From positions 1 to 64,000 of the forward strand of contig CAWFML010000003.1 in assembly GCA_963817025.1 (NCBI GenBank): 64,000 nucleotides of DNA. Direction: 5' to 3'. How positions within the stretch are numbered: position 1 is the stretch's first letter; each line of letters starts with the position of its first letter. The notes beneath the pieces were generated by a model that did not search any database, was not told the DNA's origin, and worked only from the letters and a program-made list of their open reading frames with translations. This DNA comes from JACMLC01 sp963817025 (GTDB taxonomy: Bacteria > Acidobacteriota > Blastocatellia > Pyrinomonadales > Pyrinomonadaceae). This document shows, piece by piece, positions 35,247 to 43,626 of this stretch. The position numbers were made by a program, and so were the translations under genes.

Positions 35247-35954
35247 ATGAACTCACCCGTTTATGATGAGCTGTGGCGCACGAAGTGGGGAGACATGCAG
35301 CACTACGGCCCTGTGCATCGTCACACGCTGGAAAGCCTTGTGCGAACCGTCTCGGAATTGAACGTCAAAAGCGTGCTCGATGTCGGCTGCGGTTCGGGCG
35401 AGAATCTGGCCGCGCTTGCGTCAACCGAAAAGTATGAGCTTGCGGGCGTGGATGTTTCGCAGGAAGCCTTAGCTCTCGCAGGTCGCCGCGTCCCCGCCGC
35501 CAGCTTGCAGCAACTGGACGTGCAGCGCGAAATCCTGCCGCAAAAATTCGACCTCGTCATCAGCATTCAAGTGGTCGAGCACATCCCGGACGACACGGCA
35601 GCATTCTGCAACATTGCAAAGATGGCTAAAAGCTACGTGCTCATCTCGACCATGCAGGGCCGGATGCGTCCCTCGGAGCCGAGCATCGGCCACGTGCGCA
35701 ACTATTCCGCCGCCGGGTTGAAAGGAAAGCTAGAGCAGGCCGGGCTGGAAGTGTTGGACATACACGGTTGGGGCTTTCCCTTTTACTCTCCGCTCTACCG
35801 CTCGCTGGTCGAATACTTGCCGGGCGGCCCGCCCGAAGGCGAAGTGAGTTCCGCAGGCAAATACGCCGCACGCGCGCTCTATCATCTCTATAAACTCAAC
35901 TGGCCCGGTCGCGGCGATGTCATCACGGCCCTCGCGCGTCCCAGGCAAGTTTAA
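35247..35954 (+). CDS. Class I SAM-dependent methyltransferase (second of the cluster)
   Basis: 235 residues from ATG 35247, which has GAAGGAA seven bases upstream; starts at 35166 and 35220 would add a poorly coding leader. Motif I is SVLDVGCGSGENLAAL and the post-I region ELAGVDVSQEALALAG is clear; LVISIQVVEHIPDD is motif IV. It resembles the preceding methyltransferase only in these motifs, so they are not recent duplicates. Glycan or polyprenol-linked-sugar methylation is inferred from context. Confidence 0.85.
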   Translation: MNSPVYDELWRTKWGDMQHYGPVHRHTLESLVRTVSELNVKSVLDVGCGSGENLAALASTEKYELAGVDVSQEALALAGRRVPAASLQQLDVQREILPQKFDLVISIQVVEHIPDDTAAFCNIAKMAKSYVLISTMQGRMRPSEPSIGHVRNYSAAGLKGKLEQAGLEVLDIHGWGFPFYSPLYRSLVEYLPGGPPEGEVSSAGKYAARALYHLYKLNWPGRGDVITALARPRQV

Positions 35955-35964
35955 AATCCTCTTC

Positions 35965-37140
35965 ATGAAAATTCTGGCGGTCTCAAATTATTATCCGGAA
36001 AACATGGGCGGCATCGAAGTCGTGGCGCATAATCTCGTCAACAACTTTCGTCAGGCCGGGCATGAGGTTCGCTGGCTGGCCTGCGACATCAGCGAACGCC
36101 CGCACACCGGCAGCCCGGATGATTTCCCCATGCGCGCCTTGAATTTCACGGCTACACGCCTCGGATTTCCTTATCCTCTGGCTCTGCCGCGCGACCTCGG
36201 TTCAGCCGTCCGGCAGGTCAAGTGGTGCGATGTCGTGCACCTGCATGACAGCCTCTACTTTCACAATCAGATTATCTTTCGCGCGGCGCGAAGACTGAAA
36301 AAGCCCATCGTCACGACGCAGCATGTGGGCCTTGTTCCTTATCGTCAGGCTTACAAAAATCTCTTACAGCAAGCAAGCTATAAAAGCATCGGCAAGTCTT
36401 TGCTCGAAGCATCGGCGCAGGTGTTATTCGTCAACGAGGCCGTCAAGGATTGGTACGCAACATTCGTCAAATTCCAGCGGCCTCCGATAGTCACGCCGAA
36501 CGGCGTGGACACGGAAATCTTTCAGCCTTTGCCAGACGCCGGAAGAGTTGCGATTCGCCGCAAGCTCTCTATCGCGGACGGCGTGCCGATGATGCTCTTC
36601 GTCGGACGTTTTACGGAAAAGAAGGGCTTGCACATTATTCATCAGGTGGCGAAAGAGAATCCGCAGTGGCACTGGGTTTTGGCCGGAGCGCCGGTTGAAG
36701 TAGACCCGCGCGCATGGTCTTTAGAGAATGTCACTGTGCTGCCGCCGCTCGCGCAGAGCGAGTTGCGCGAGCTTTATGCGACGGCAGACATGCTGGCCCT
36801 GCCTTCGGTCGGCGAAGGCTTTCCGCTCGTCATCTCCGAAGCAATGGCCTGCGGCGCGCCCGTCATCGTCTGCCCTGAGACGGCGCAGGCAGTTCCGCGC
36901 TTGAGCGAATTCGTCCTGACCACCGAGCCGGATGCAGCCTCGCTCGCACAGGTAATGACAAAAGCTCTGGCAAACCCCGCAGAACTATCCGCACACAGAA
37001 CGCGCTCAATGAGCTATGCGCGCGAGCATCTCAGTTGGAAAGCCATCGCGGCTCAATACTGCTCTATCTTTTCATCTCTCAACGAAGCGGGCGCGGCAGA
37101 CGGATGGCGTTGCGGCATCGGCCAGCAAAGCCTGAGCTAA
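35965..37140 (+). CDS. Glycosyltransferase family 4
   Basis: 391 residues from ATG 35965, just after the previous stop (35954); a longer frame would overlap the methyltransferase. GT-B fold: N-terminal ILAVSNYYPENMGGIEVVAHNL, linker PNGVDTEIFQPL, LFVGRFTEKKGLHII, and the EX7E-type donor site LPSVGEGFPLVISEAMACGAPVIV. It transfers a nucleotide-activated sugar to the growing glycan in the cytosol. Seventh-residue glutamates are both present, so it should be active. Confidence 0.9.
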   Translation: MKILAVSNYYPENMGGIEVVAHNLVNNFRQAGHEVRWLACDISERPHTGSPDDFPMRALNFTATRLGFPYPLALPRDLGSAVRQVKWCDVVHLHDSLYFHNQIIFRAARRLKKPIVTTQHVGLVPYRQAYKNLLQQASYKSIGKSLLEASAQVLFVNEAVKDWYATFVKFQRPPIVTPNGVDTEIFQPLPDAGRVAIRRKLSIADGVPMMLFVGRFTEKKGLHIIHQVAKENPQWHWVLAGAPVEVDPRAWSLENVTVLPPLAQSELRELYATADMLALPSVGEGFPLVISEAMACGAPVIVCPETAQAVPRLSEFVLTTEPDAASLAQVMTKALANPAELSAHRTRSMSYAREHLSWKAIAAQYCSIFSSLNEAGAADGWRCGIGQQSLS

Positions 37141-37163
37141 AAATCTCTCCAGAGGTTTCTGTA

Positions 37164-39170
37164 GTGGAACACACACACGCGCACATTGATCTTCCGATCG
37201 AAGCGAAGACCGGCCTGACAGGAATCACGCAACTCGATCATGAGGGCGGCCTGCCGGCGCGAGTCTCTTCCCTGCGCTCAATCGCCGTCACGCTTCGCCA
37301 GCAAATAAACTTTACGGATGCGCTGTTGTTTGTGTATCTGGTCTCGCTCATCCGGCAGTATTTCTGGGCCTTTGATAACGGCCTCGCGTGGGCGCTGACG
37401 CTTGGCTGCTCGCTCCTGCTCTGCGGCCTGCACATAGCCTTTCGAGAAGAGAGTCCGCGCCCGCAACTCACCTTTCACTTCTGGCTGCTCGTAGCCCTGC
37501 CGCTGCTTTTTCTCTTTGCTTTGCGCGTCCCCTTTCCCGATCAGGATTTCGATGTCTTGAATTATCACCTCGTCAACGCCGCGCGGGCGATGCGCGGGTG
37601 GCCGTTTATTAGCGGCGATTTTTTCCCGACGGTGGCGGCGGTGAATCCTGCTCCTAACATCGCGGGCGGAGTGTTTCGTTACCTGCTCGGCTACAGGCTC
37701 GGCACGGTGATAAATCTCTTCGCGCTGGTCTGGGCCGCGAGCATTGCCAATCGTTTTCTCGCTTCGTATATCAAAAATAACTGGCTGAGAAGCGCGTGCG
37801 TGCTCTTTGTCATCTCGACCGAATACATTCTTCGTCTCATAAACGATTATCGCGTTGACCTGCTGTCGCTGCCGCTCCTGCTGGAAGCGACCTACCTGAC
37901 GATTCGCTTTAAGGAAGCGCGCCGGAAAAGTTATACGCTCATTCACATCGCTCTCTTTCTGGGCATCAGCGCGGCCTTCAAGCTCTCGAATCTGGCGTTT
38001 GTGATTCCGCTTGCGCTGGCCTGCATCGTCCAGATTTTTCTGCATCGCTCGCAGTTGAGTTTCAAAGCCGCGCTCGTCGCCCTCGTCGCGCTCATCGCGC
38101 CGCTCGTCCCCTATAGCCTGTTTATGTACAGGCAAACGGGCAATCCGCTCTTTCCTTTTTTCAATAAGATTTTCAAATCGCCGTATCTGCCTGCGGTCAA
38201 CCCGACGGATACGATGTACGGGCCGCAGAATTTTCTTGAGCTGGTATTCTGGCCGGTCTGGGCCTTTTTCACGCCCGACAGGATTTCGGAGATGAGCGGC
38301 ATCGGCGTGCCTTACACGGGCAGGCTCTCGCTCGGATTCATCGTCTGCCTGCTATGTCTTGTTTATAAGTCAACGACGAAAGAGGTTCGACTGACGGGCG
38401 CGCTCGCGCTCTGCGGCCTGTTCATGTGGAGCGCGCTGAGCGGGAATGTGCGTTATGCGCTGTATCTGGAAATCATGTGCGGGATTGTGATTCTCTCGCT
38501 CTTTTCCACGCTTTATCGCACGGCGCGCGAGGCCGGAAAACAACGCTCAAGAGAGATGGTGTTATTCGTGCTGCTCTTTGGCGGTCTGCTTCTGGTTCAG
38601 GCTCTCGGGTCTTATGCGCTGGTTATCCGGCACAGCAATACGCTGTACGACAAAGTCACACAGCCGACTGTCTTCACCGAGCCGCAAGATTATGTCGCGG
38701 AAGCCACGCATCTGCTGCGCGACCGCTCGGCTCTCAAATATCTTTCGCCGCAGGAGAAGGAATTGTTCGCCCGCGTAGAGGTCTGGATTAATAGCCATTA
38801 CACGACCAATGGCGTGGAGGTCTCGCTCAATCCGGAGATTCCGATTCTCTCCGTCTGCGATTACATGAACACGCTGGACTACTTGCGTCAGGAGGAAGGC
38901 AGACAGCTCTTTGCCGCGAGGCTGGCGCAGGTGCGTGGCAAACGAATGTATTCGCTGACTCCCGCGCGAGAGGACTTTCTTGATCTGTCTCTTTACTTCA
39001 TCACGCGCGCCGGATTGACCATCGGAGAAATTACTCCTGTGAACTTGCCTTACTACTCGTACAGCATCCGCCGCCGGATGGTGCTCGTCGAAGTCTTGCC
39101 GGAAGGTCAGGGCAAGGGTAAAGACGAGGTTCCGGCTCTGGTTAAAAAATTCGGGGAAGCGGAACAGTAA
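37164..39170 (+). CDS. Multi-pass GT-C-like membrane glycosyltransferase
   Basis: 668 residues from GTG 37164 with AGAGG nine bases upstream; the longer in-frame start at 37035 lies inside the preceding gene. About ten membrane helices. The first external loop has VPFPDQDFDVLNYHLVNAAR, an Asp-rich motif in the place of the GT-C catalytic DxD. A soluble domain ends the protein (~560-668). It should use the polyprenyl-phosphate sugar made by the GT2 enzyme on the periplasmic side. It is the last gene of the cluster and is followed by an inverted repeat. Confidence 0.75.
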   Translation: MEHTHAHIDLPIEAKTGLTGITQLDHEGGLPARVSSLRSIAVTLRQQINFTDALLFVYLVSLIRQYFWAFDNGLAWALTLGCSLLLCGLHIAFREESPRPQLTFHFWLLVALPLLFLFALRVPFPDQDFDVLNYHLVNAARAMRGWPFISGDFFPTVAAVNPAPNIAGGVFRYLLGYRLGTVINLFALVWAASIANRFLASYIKNNWLRSACVLFVISTEYILRLINDYRVDLLSLPLLLEATYLTIRFKEARRKSYTLIHIALFLGISAAFKLSNLAFVIPLALACIVQIFLHRSQLSFKAALVALVALIAPLVPYSLFMYRQTGNPLFPFFNKIFKSPYLPAVNPTDTMYGPQNFLELVFWPVWAFFTPDRISEMSGIGVPYTGRLSLGFIVCLLCLVYKSTTKEVRLTGALALCGLFMWSALSGNVRYALYLEIMCGIVILSLFSTLYRTAREAGKQRSREMVLFVLLFGGLLLVQALGSYALVIRHSNTLYDKVTQPTVFTEPQDYVAEATHLLRDRSALKYLSPQEKELFARVEVWINSHYTTNGVEVSLNPEIPILSVCDYMNTLDYLRQEEGRQLFAARLAQVRGKRMYSLTPAREDFLDLSLYFITRAGLTIGEITPVNLPYYSYSIRRRMVLVEVLPEGQGKGKDEVPALVKKFGEAEQ

Positions 39171-39182
39171 GAAGCAATAAAA

Positions 39183-39298
39183 ACGTCTCCCGCAAAGGCG
39201 CAAAGAAGACAAGGCGCAAAGTTGTTGAGTCAGTATCTATCTTGAAAGCTTGCTTCGCGTCTTCCTTTGCGCCACCAGCGCCTTTGCGGGAAATTTTC
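39183..39298. repeat. Inverted repeat A2 (GCAAAGGC-unit family)
   Basis: Arms CCCGCAAAGGCG (39189-39200) and its complement (39279-39290), with inner GCAAAGAAGAC against GTCTTCCTTTGC. The loop, with TATCTATCTTGAA, matches that of A1 at 24312. It starts 13 bp after the GT-C stop. The apparent 39250 start of the next reading frame lies inside it, so the true start is downstream. Confidence 0.9.
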
Positions 39299-39378
39299 TT
39301 TGCTCTCTTCAAAGCTCGCTTGGCAATTTGCAGAATTGCGATAAGATATGCGTGAAGAACAACCTCTTCATCAACTTA

Positions 39379-40236
39379 ATGAGCAACGTAGCAGAACATG
39401 TTAAAGCAGATGCGCCTTCACGCGACGCCGCCCGCGCTGCTGTGAGAGAGGCGAGCATCCGGCGGCGCGTCTGGGCCATTGCCCGTAATACTTTCCGCGA
39501 AGCATTGCGCGACCGCGTGCTCTATAACCTAGTCCTGTTTGTCCTCTTGCTGACGGGCGGCGCGATATTTTTGGGCGAGTTGTCTGCGGGACAGGAAGCG
39601 CGAATTATCGTCAACATGGGTTTGAGCGCGATGTTGTTGTTCGGCGCGTTTATCTCCATCTTCGTCGGCGTCGCTCTGGTCTACAAAGAGATCGAGCGGC
39701 GCACTGTCTACGCTATCTTTTCCAAGCCGGTCGGGCGCGGCGAGTTTTTAGTCGGAAAATATTTGGGCCTCTGCCTGACGCTGATGGTCAACACGGCGAT
39801 TATGGGCGCGGGCGTCTCGCTGGCTCTGATGTATGTAGAGGGCGGGTGGCATCCCCTCGTCTTGAATATCTGGCCCGCAGTCCTCTTGATTTACATGGAG
39901 CTGATGATTCTGACGGCGGTCGCGCTCCTGTTCTCTTCCTTCTCGTCGCCCGCGCTGTCGGCCCTCTTGACCTTCTTTATCTTTATCATCGGACATTTCA
40001 GCGCAGACCTGAAGACTCTGGCCGCCTCGACCGGGACGGCGAGCGCACGCTGGCTTTTCTCCGTGCTCTATTACCTGCTGCCGAACCTGTCCAACTACAG
40101 CTTTATCACGCCCGCCGCGCACGGGCAGACGCCTGCGGCCTCCATCCTGCTCGTCGCGCTCGTTTATGCGGTCGTCTACATTACAATCCTGCTGGCCGCC
40201 GCCACGCTCATTTTCAATCGCCGCAATTTCAAATAA
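39379..40236 (+). CDS. ABC-2-type transporter permease
   Basis: 285 residues from ATG 39379. About six membrane helices. The first ~40 residues include RRVWAIARNTFREALRDRV, the amphipathic opening typical of NosY-like ABC-2 permeases, and VALVYKEIERRTVYAIFSKP follows. Its stop overlaps the ATG of the next gene (TAATG), and the ABC ATPase that it needs is two genes further (41264). The transported compound is unknown; a neighbour LolA-like gene points to the cell envelope. Confidence 0.85.
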   Translation: MSNVAEHVKADAPSRDAARAAVREASIRRRVWAIARNTFREALRDRVLYNLVLFVLLLTGGAIFLGELSAGQEARIIVNMGLSAMLLFGAFISIFVGVALVYKEIERRTVYAIFSKPVGRGEFLVGKYLGLCLTLMVNTAIMGAGVSLALMYVEGGWHPLVLNIWPAVLLIYMELMILTAVALLFSSFSSPALSALLTFFIFIIGHFSADLKTLAASTGTASARWLFSVLYYLLPNLSNYSFITPAAHGQTPAASILLVALVYAVVYITILLAAATLIFNRRNFK

Positions 40237-41189
40237 TGACAGACAGTCAATCAGCATCAACAGGCCATCAAGGGCAGCGGCAAACTCTGCTGCTTGCGCT
40301 TGTGATCGTGTTGAGCTTTGCGGGCGTCGTCGCGCTCAGTCGCTGGCTGGACGCGCATCGCCCTCCGGTTGACGCGCAGATGGAAGAAGAGCGTTTGTAC
40401 ATGACCGGCAAGACCGTCAAGCATATGAGTCTCGGCTTTAACGGTCTGGTCGCGGACTGGTACTGGCTGCGGTCGCTGCAATACGTCGGGCGCAAGATTG
40501 TCTCTCATCAGGGCGAGGTGCAGCTAGATAATTTAAGCCCGCTCGACCTGCGGCTGCTCTATCCTTTGCTCGACACGGCGACGACGCTCGACCCGCAGTT
40601 TATGGCCGCTTACTCTTACGGCGCAGTCGTGCTGCCAGCGATCAATGAAGAGCACGCCATCAAGCTGATTCACAAAGGAATCGAGCAGAACCCCGGCGCG
40701 TGGCGGCTCTATCAACATCTGGGCTATATCTACTGGAAGCGCGGCGATTATCAGAAAGCGGGCGAGACTTATGCAGAAGGAGCGAAGATTGCGGATGCGC
40801 CGATATGGATGCGCGAGATGAGCGCGCGGATGGCCGCAGAGGGCGGCAGCCCCGACATGGCGCGCGAGATTTACACGCGGCTCTCTGAAGAGACAGAGGA
40901 CAAGCAGCTCAAGGAGTTGATGGCGCGCAGGCTCTTGCAGGTAGACTCGTTTGAAGAACGCGATACGATTCGCCGTGCCATTGAAAGCTTCAAGCAGCGC
41001 AATGGTCGCTGCGCGCGAATCTGGAAAGAGCTTGCGGGAGAATTGCGCGCCGCGCGGCTGCCCGGTGGCAAGCCTTTGAGATTCAATTCATCCGGCGAGC
41101 CGCTCGACCCCACAGACACACCTTACCTGCTGATTGAGGACGGCTGCAATGTCAATCTCAGCCCGCAATCGAAAGTGCCGTATAAGTGA
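40236..41189 (+). CDS. Membrane-anchored TPR protein
   Basis: 317 residues. The ATG overlaps the permease stop by one base, so translation is coupled. One N-terminal membrane helix (TLLLALVIVLSFAGVVAL) and then a periplasmic chain with TPR-like helices, for example WRLYQHLGYIYWKRGDYQKAGETYAE and MAREIYTRLSEETEDKQL. Four cysteines or so near the end (RCARIWKELAGE, EDGCNVNLSPQ). Position between an ABC permease and its ATPase suggests an accessory subunit that links the transporter to an envelope partner. No catalytic motif. Confidence 0.75.
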   Translation: MTDSQSASTGHQGQRQTLLLALVIVLSFAGVVALSRWLDAHRPPVDAQMEEERLYMTGKTVKHMSLGFNGLVADWYWLRSLQYVGRKIVSHQGEVQLDNLSPLDLRLLYPLLDTATTLDPQFMAAYSYGAVVLPAINEEHAIKLIHKGIEQNPGAWRLYQHLGYIYWKRGDYQKAGETYAEGAKIADAPIWMREMSARMAAEGGSPDMAREIYTRLSEETEDKQLKELMARRLLQVDSFEERDTIRRAIESFKQRNGRCARIWKELAGELRAARLPGGKPLRFNSSGEPLDPTDTPYLLIEDGCNVNLSPQSKVPYK

Positions 41190-41193
41190 AAAG

Positions 41194-41250
41194 GATTTGT
41201 TCATTGATTCATTTACTCATTGAATCAATGAACAAGTGAGTAAATGAGCA
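41194..41250. repeat. Inverted repeat F (TTCATTGA-unit)
   Basis: Perfect 15-bp stem TTGTTCATTGATTCA (41197-41211) with 41221-41235 and a 9-nt loop; the loop (TTTACTCAT) is again complementary to the GTGAGTAAATGAG downstream. The units are 7-8 nt variants of TTCATTGA. It lies right after the TPR gene's stop and before the ATPase gene. Confidence 0.8.
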
Positions 41251-41263
41251 AATAAAAAAAATC

Positions 41264-42229
41264 ATGTCCGTTGTCGAGATAGAAAACTTAACGAAGGATT
41301 ACGAGGTCGGCTTCTGGCGCAAGCGAAAGGTGCGTGCGCTGGATGGATTGTCGCTTAAGGTTGAAGGCGGGGAAATCTTCGGCTTTCTCGGAGCGAACGG
41401 CGCGGGCAAGACGACGACGCTCAAGCTCTTGATGCGTCTCATCTACCCGACTGCCGGAAGGGCCAGCATCCTCGGTCGTGACATCTTCGACGTAAGCATG
41501 CACGCGCGCATCGGCTACTTGCCCGAAAATCCATACTTCTATGATTACCTGACGGCGCGCGAGTTTTTGAATTACTGCGCCGAGCTTTTCGGCTACAGCC
41601 GGACGGAGCGGAAGCGCCGGACGGAAGACTTATTGACGCGCGTGCATCTGGATCAGAAGAACTGGAACAAGCAGTTGCGGAAATTCTCGAAAGGCATGTT
41701 GCAGCGCGTCGGGCTGGCTCAGGCTCTGGTCAACGATCCTGAAATCGTTTTTCTTGACGAGCCGATGAGCGGGCTTGACCCTGTGGGCCGCAGGCAGGTG
41801 CGCGACCTGATTGCCGGTTTGCGCGAAAAAGGCACAACCGTTTTTATGTGCTCGCACATTCTCTCGGACATAGAGGTCTTGTGCGACCGCGTGGCGATTA
41901 TGCGCGGCGGGCAACTGGCGGAAGTGGGCCGCCTCGAAGAACTGCGCGCACGCACGGGAGACGCACACCGGATAGAGATCACGATTGCCGGAGCCGGAGC
42001 CAAAGCGATTTCCGAAAAACTTCCGCCGCTTGCGGGAGCCAGCGTCTCGCCCACGCCCGGCGGGGCGCGCATCGAAGTCGCGGATGAAAGGGAGGTGGAT
42101 GCTGCGCTCTCCGCTGTGCGACAGGCGGGCGGGCGTCTGGTCTCCGTCCAGCCCGTCAAACAATCGCTCGAAGAATTGTTTGTCCGCGAAGCGACAGGAA
42201 ATGAAAAAGTGGAAGAGGGGAAAAGGTGA
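41264..42229 (+). CDS. ABC transporter ATP-binding protein
   Basis: 321 residues. Walker A GANGAGKTT, Q-loop YLPENPYFYD, signature LRKFSKGMLQRVGLAQAL, Walker B IVFLDEPMSGLDP, and the switch His in FMCSHILSD, all intact. The ~90-residue C-terminal extension is typical of NosF/CcmA-like export ATPases. It should pair with the permease at 39379. The last codons (NEKVEEGKR) and the stop are encoded by the left arm of inverted repeat D, so the natural C-terminus may have been altered by that element. Confidence 0.92.
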   Translation: MSVVEIENLTKDYEVGFWRKRKVRALDGLSLKVEGGEIFGFLGANGAGKTTTLKLLMRLIYPTAGRASILGRDIFDVSMHARIGYLPENPYFYDYLTAREFLNYCAELFGYSRTERKRRTEDLLTRVHLDQKNWNKQLRKFSKGMLQRVGLAQALVNDPEIVFLDEPMSGLDPVGRRQVRDLIAGLREKGTTVFMCSHILSDIEVLCDRVAIMRGGQLAEVGRLEELRARTGDAHRIEITIAGAGAKAISEKLPPLAGASVSPTPGGARIEVADEREVDAALSAVRQAGGRLVSVQPVKQSLEELFVREATGNEKVEEGKR

Positions 42230-42326
42230 AAAGGAGAAAAGGGAAAACAGATTCGGTTGCGCGCCTCGGAATTTGTCTTTTGCTCTTAACCATTTTCCCT
42301 CTTCCCCTCTTCCCCTCTTCCACTTT
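42204..42326. repeat. Inverted repeat D, overlapping two genes
   Basis: A 17-bp perfect outer match (42206-42222 with 42310-42326, core AGTGGAAGAGGGGAA) and an imperfect purine-rich inner part (AAGGTGAAAAGGAGAAAAGGG against CATTTTCCCTCTTCCCC). The arms consist of 7-8-nt GGAAGAGG-like units. The left arm encodes the end of the ABC ATPase and the start of the LolA-like gene; the right arm encodes that protein's signal-peptide end. Confidence 0.85.
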
Positions 42327-42936
42327 GAATGTTTCCCCTTCCACGGTGGATGAGCTTGATGCTTTAATTCGCCGCATCGAGTCGCGTTACGGCGGGATGC
42401 GCGGGCTGGCTGCGGATTTCGAGCAGCGATACAGCGGCCCCGGCGTGCGCGAGCGGCGCGAGAGTGGCCGCCTTTTCTTGCAGCGCCCGCGCAAGATGCG
42501 TTGGGAATATACTTCGCAGCCGAGCAAGCTCTTTATCGTTAATGACAGGGATGTCTGGTTCTATGCTCCGGCAGACGGCGAGGCGACGCACGCGGATGCT
42601 GCGAAAGTTTCCGATGCGCGCTTTCCTTTTCTCTTTCTGCTGGGCCAGAAAAACCTGCGACGCGAATTTCGTGAGATAACTTTTGCAGCGCAGGATTCAG
42701 GCTCGTCCGGTGGCACGAGAACGCTGCGCCTTATCCCCAAACGCAAAGACACAGGCATCCGCGAGCTGATGGTTGAAGTGACTAGTGAAGGACAAATCTC
42801 AAGAATCCGGCAGGTGGATGAAGGCGGCGCTGTCTCGGATGTCTCGCTGGCAAACGTGCATGAGAACTACAACGCGCCCGCAGAGGCTTTCAAGTTCATC
42901 CCGCCGCCGGGCGTCAATGTGAGAAGGCAAAAGTGA
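42226..42936 (+). CDS. lolA: LolA-like outer-membrane lipoprotein carrier
   Basis: 236 residues from GTG 42226, which overlaps the ATPase stop (GTGA). Signal peptide LGICLLLLTIFPLPLF. The mature part has the LolA pattern: LIRRIESRYGGMRGLAADFEQRY, then RPRKMRWEYTSQPSKLFIVN, WFYAPADGEAT, and a hydrophobic-pocket-type sheet to the end (ADVSLANVHENYNAPAEAFKF-like). It would carry lipoproteins across the periplasm to LolB or the outer membrane. Both ends are odd: the first ~34 codons lie in inverted repeat D, and the last four codons plus stop (RRQK) lie in repeat C1. Confidence 0.82.
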   Translation: MKRRKGKTDSVARLGICLLLLTIFPLPLFPSSTLNVSPSTVDELDALIRRIESRYGGMRGLAADFEQRYSGPGVRERRESGRLFLQRPRKMRWEYTSQPSKLFIVNDRDVWFYAPADGEATHADAAKVSDARFPFLFLLGQKNLRREFREITFAAQDSGSSGGTRTLRLIPKRKDTGIRELMVEVTSEGQISRIRQVDEGGAVSDVSLANVHENYNAPAEAFKFIPPPGVNVRRQK

Positions 42937-43030
42937 AGTAAAAAGTAAAAAGGTAAAAGGCAAAAGTGAAGATGAAGAGGATGCTGTCTTCACTTTTGCC
43001 TTTTACCTTTTTACTTTTACCTTTTTACTT
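42924..43030. repeat. Inverted repeat C1, joins the stops of two convergent genes
   Basis: Arms of 7-nt units (AAGTAAA, AAGGTAA, AAGGCAA, AAGTGAA) running from 42924 to about 42972, and their complement at about 42987-43030. The 15-mer AAGGCAAAAGTGAAG occurs at 42924-42938 and again at 42957-42971. The left end contains the LolA-like stop; the right end contains the stop of the minus-strand gene at 43025. It can act as a shared bidirectional terminator. Confidence 0.9.
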
Positions 43031-43534
43031 GACTCTAATCGCCGTCACTTCCATTTTTATATTGGCGCGGTCTGCTTCTTTGCTCATGCCTTCGATGTTG
43101 ATTTTGACGGGCATGGTCTTGTTATTTTCAAGCTCTGTGAGGCCCGCAAAGGTGTTTGGAATGATGATGACCGTGCGTTCTTTGACCGGGTTGCCCTGTA
43201 GGTCAACGACAGCGCCGCGCATCTCAAGGCCGGTGATGGTTTTCCCTGTAAAGTTGCGAACCGTAGTGGTCAACTCCATCACTATGTCGCCGATGGCGCG
43301 TGCGCCCTCAGTCGCTTCCGGCGCGTCAACCTTGACGAGCGCCTTGTATTTCTCAAAGTCAGGCGAACCGGCGCGCAAAGCCCCTTCAAGCTGCGGCTGT
43401 CCGCTGCCGCCGCCGGTTGACGGGCTTTTCGCAACGTAGACCAGTCCCGCAATCAAGAGCAAAGAGATGACTCCGACGACTATCACAATCATGCGTCGCG
43501 CGTCTTTTTCTACATCCTGTTCTGTCGTAGACAT
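43025..43534 (-). CDS. Single-pass membrane protein of unknown function
   Basis: 169 residues from ATG 43534 with AGGGAGCA upstream; a longer frame to 43618 has no ribosome site. One N-terminal helix (MIVIVVGVISLLLIAGLVYVA) and then a soluble beta-rich domain of about 110 residues (VMELTTTVRNFTGKTITGLEMRGAVVDLQG), which looks like a FxLYD/DUF2393-type sandwich found in envelope proteins. No enzyme motif. It is convergent with the LolA-like gene and lies ~90 bp after the kinase gene at 43627 in the same direction, so a shared transcript is possible. Confidence 0.7.
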   Translation of the reverse strand: MSTTEQDVEKDARRMIVIVVGVISLLLIAGLVYVAKSPSTGGGSGQPQLEGALRAGSPDFEKYKALVKVDAPEATEGARAIGDIVMELTTTVRNFTGKTITGLEMRGAVVDLQGNPVKERTVIIIPNTFAGLTELENNKTMPVKINIEGMSKEADRANIKMEVTAIRVK

Positions 43535-43626
43535 TGCCTGCTCCCTAAAATAGCATCCAATCGTAATTCTCAGACACTCCTGCATCCGATTTATTCCGCT
43601 AAGCTCTCGGTTCTTCAAGTTTTAGA

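Noticed and set aside
39250..39378. Upstream start of the ABC permease at 39250
   Set aside because: The first 43 codons would be encoded by repeat A2 and a non-conserved leader; the ATG at 39379 matches the family's N-terminus.
42966..43439. 157-codon plus-strand frame opposite the membrane protein at 43025
   Set aside because: It starts inside repeat C1 and is antisense to a gene with a good ribosome site.
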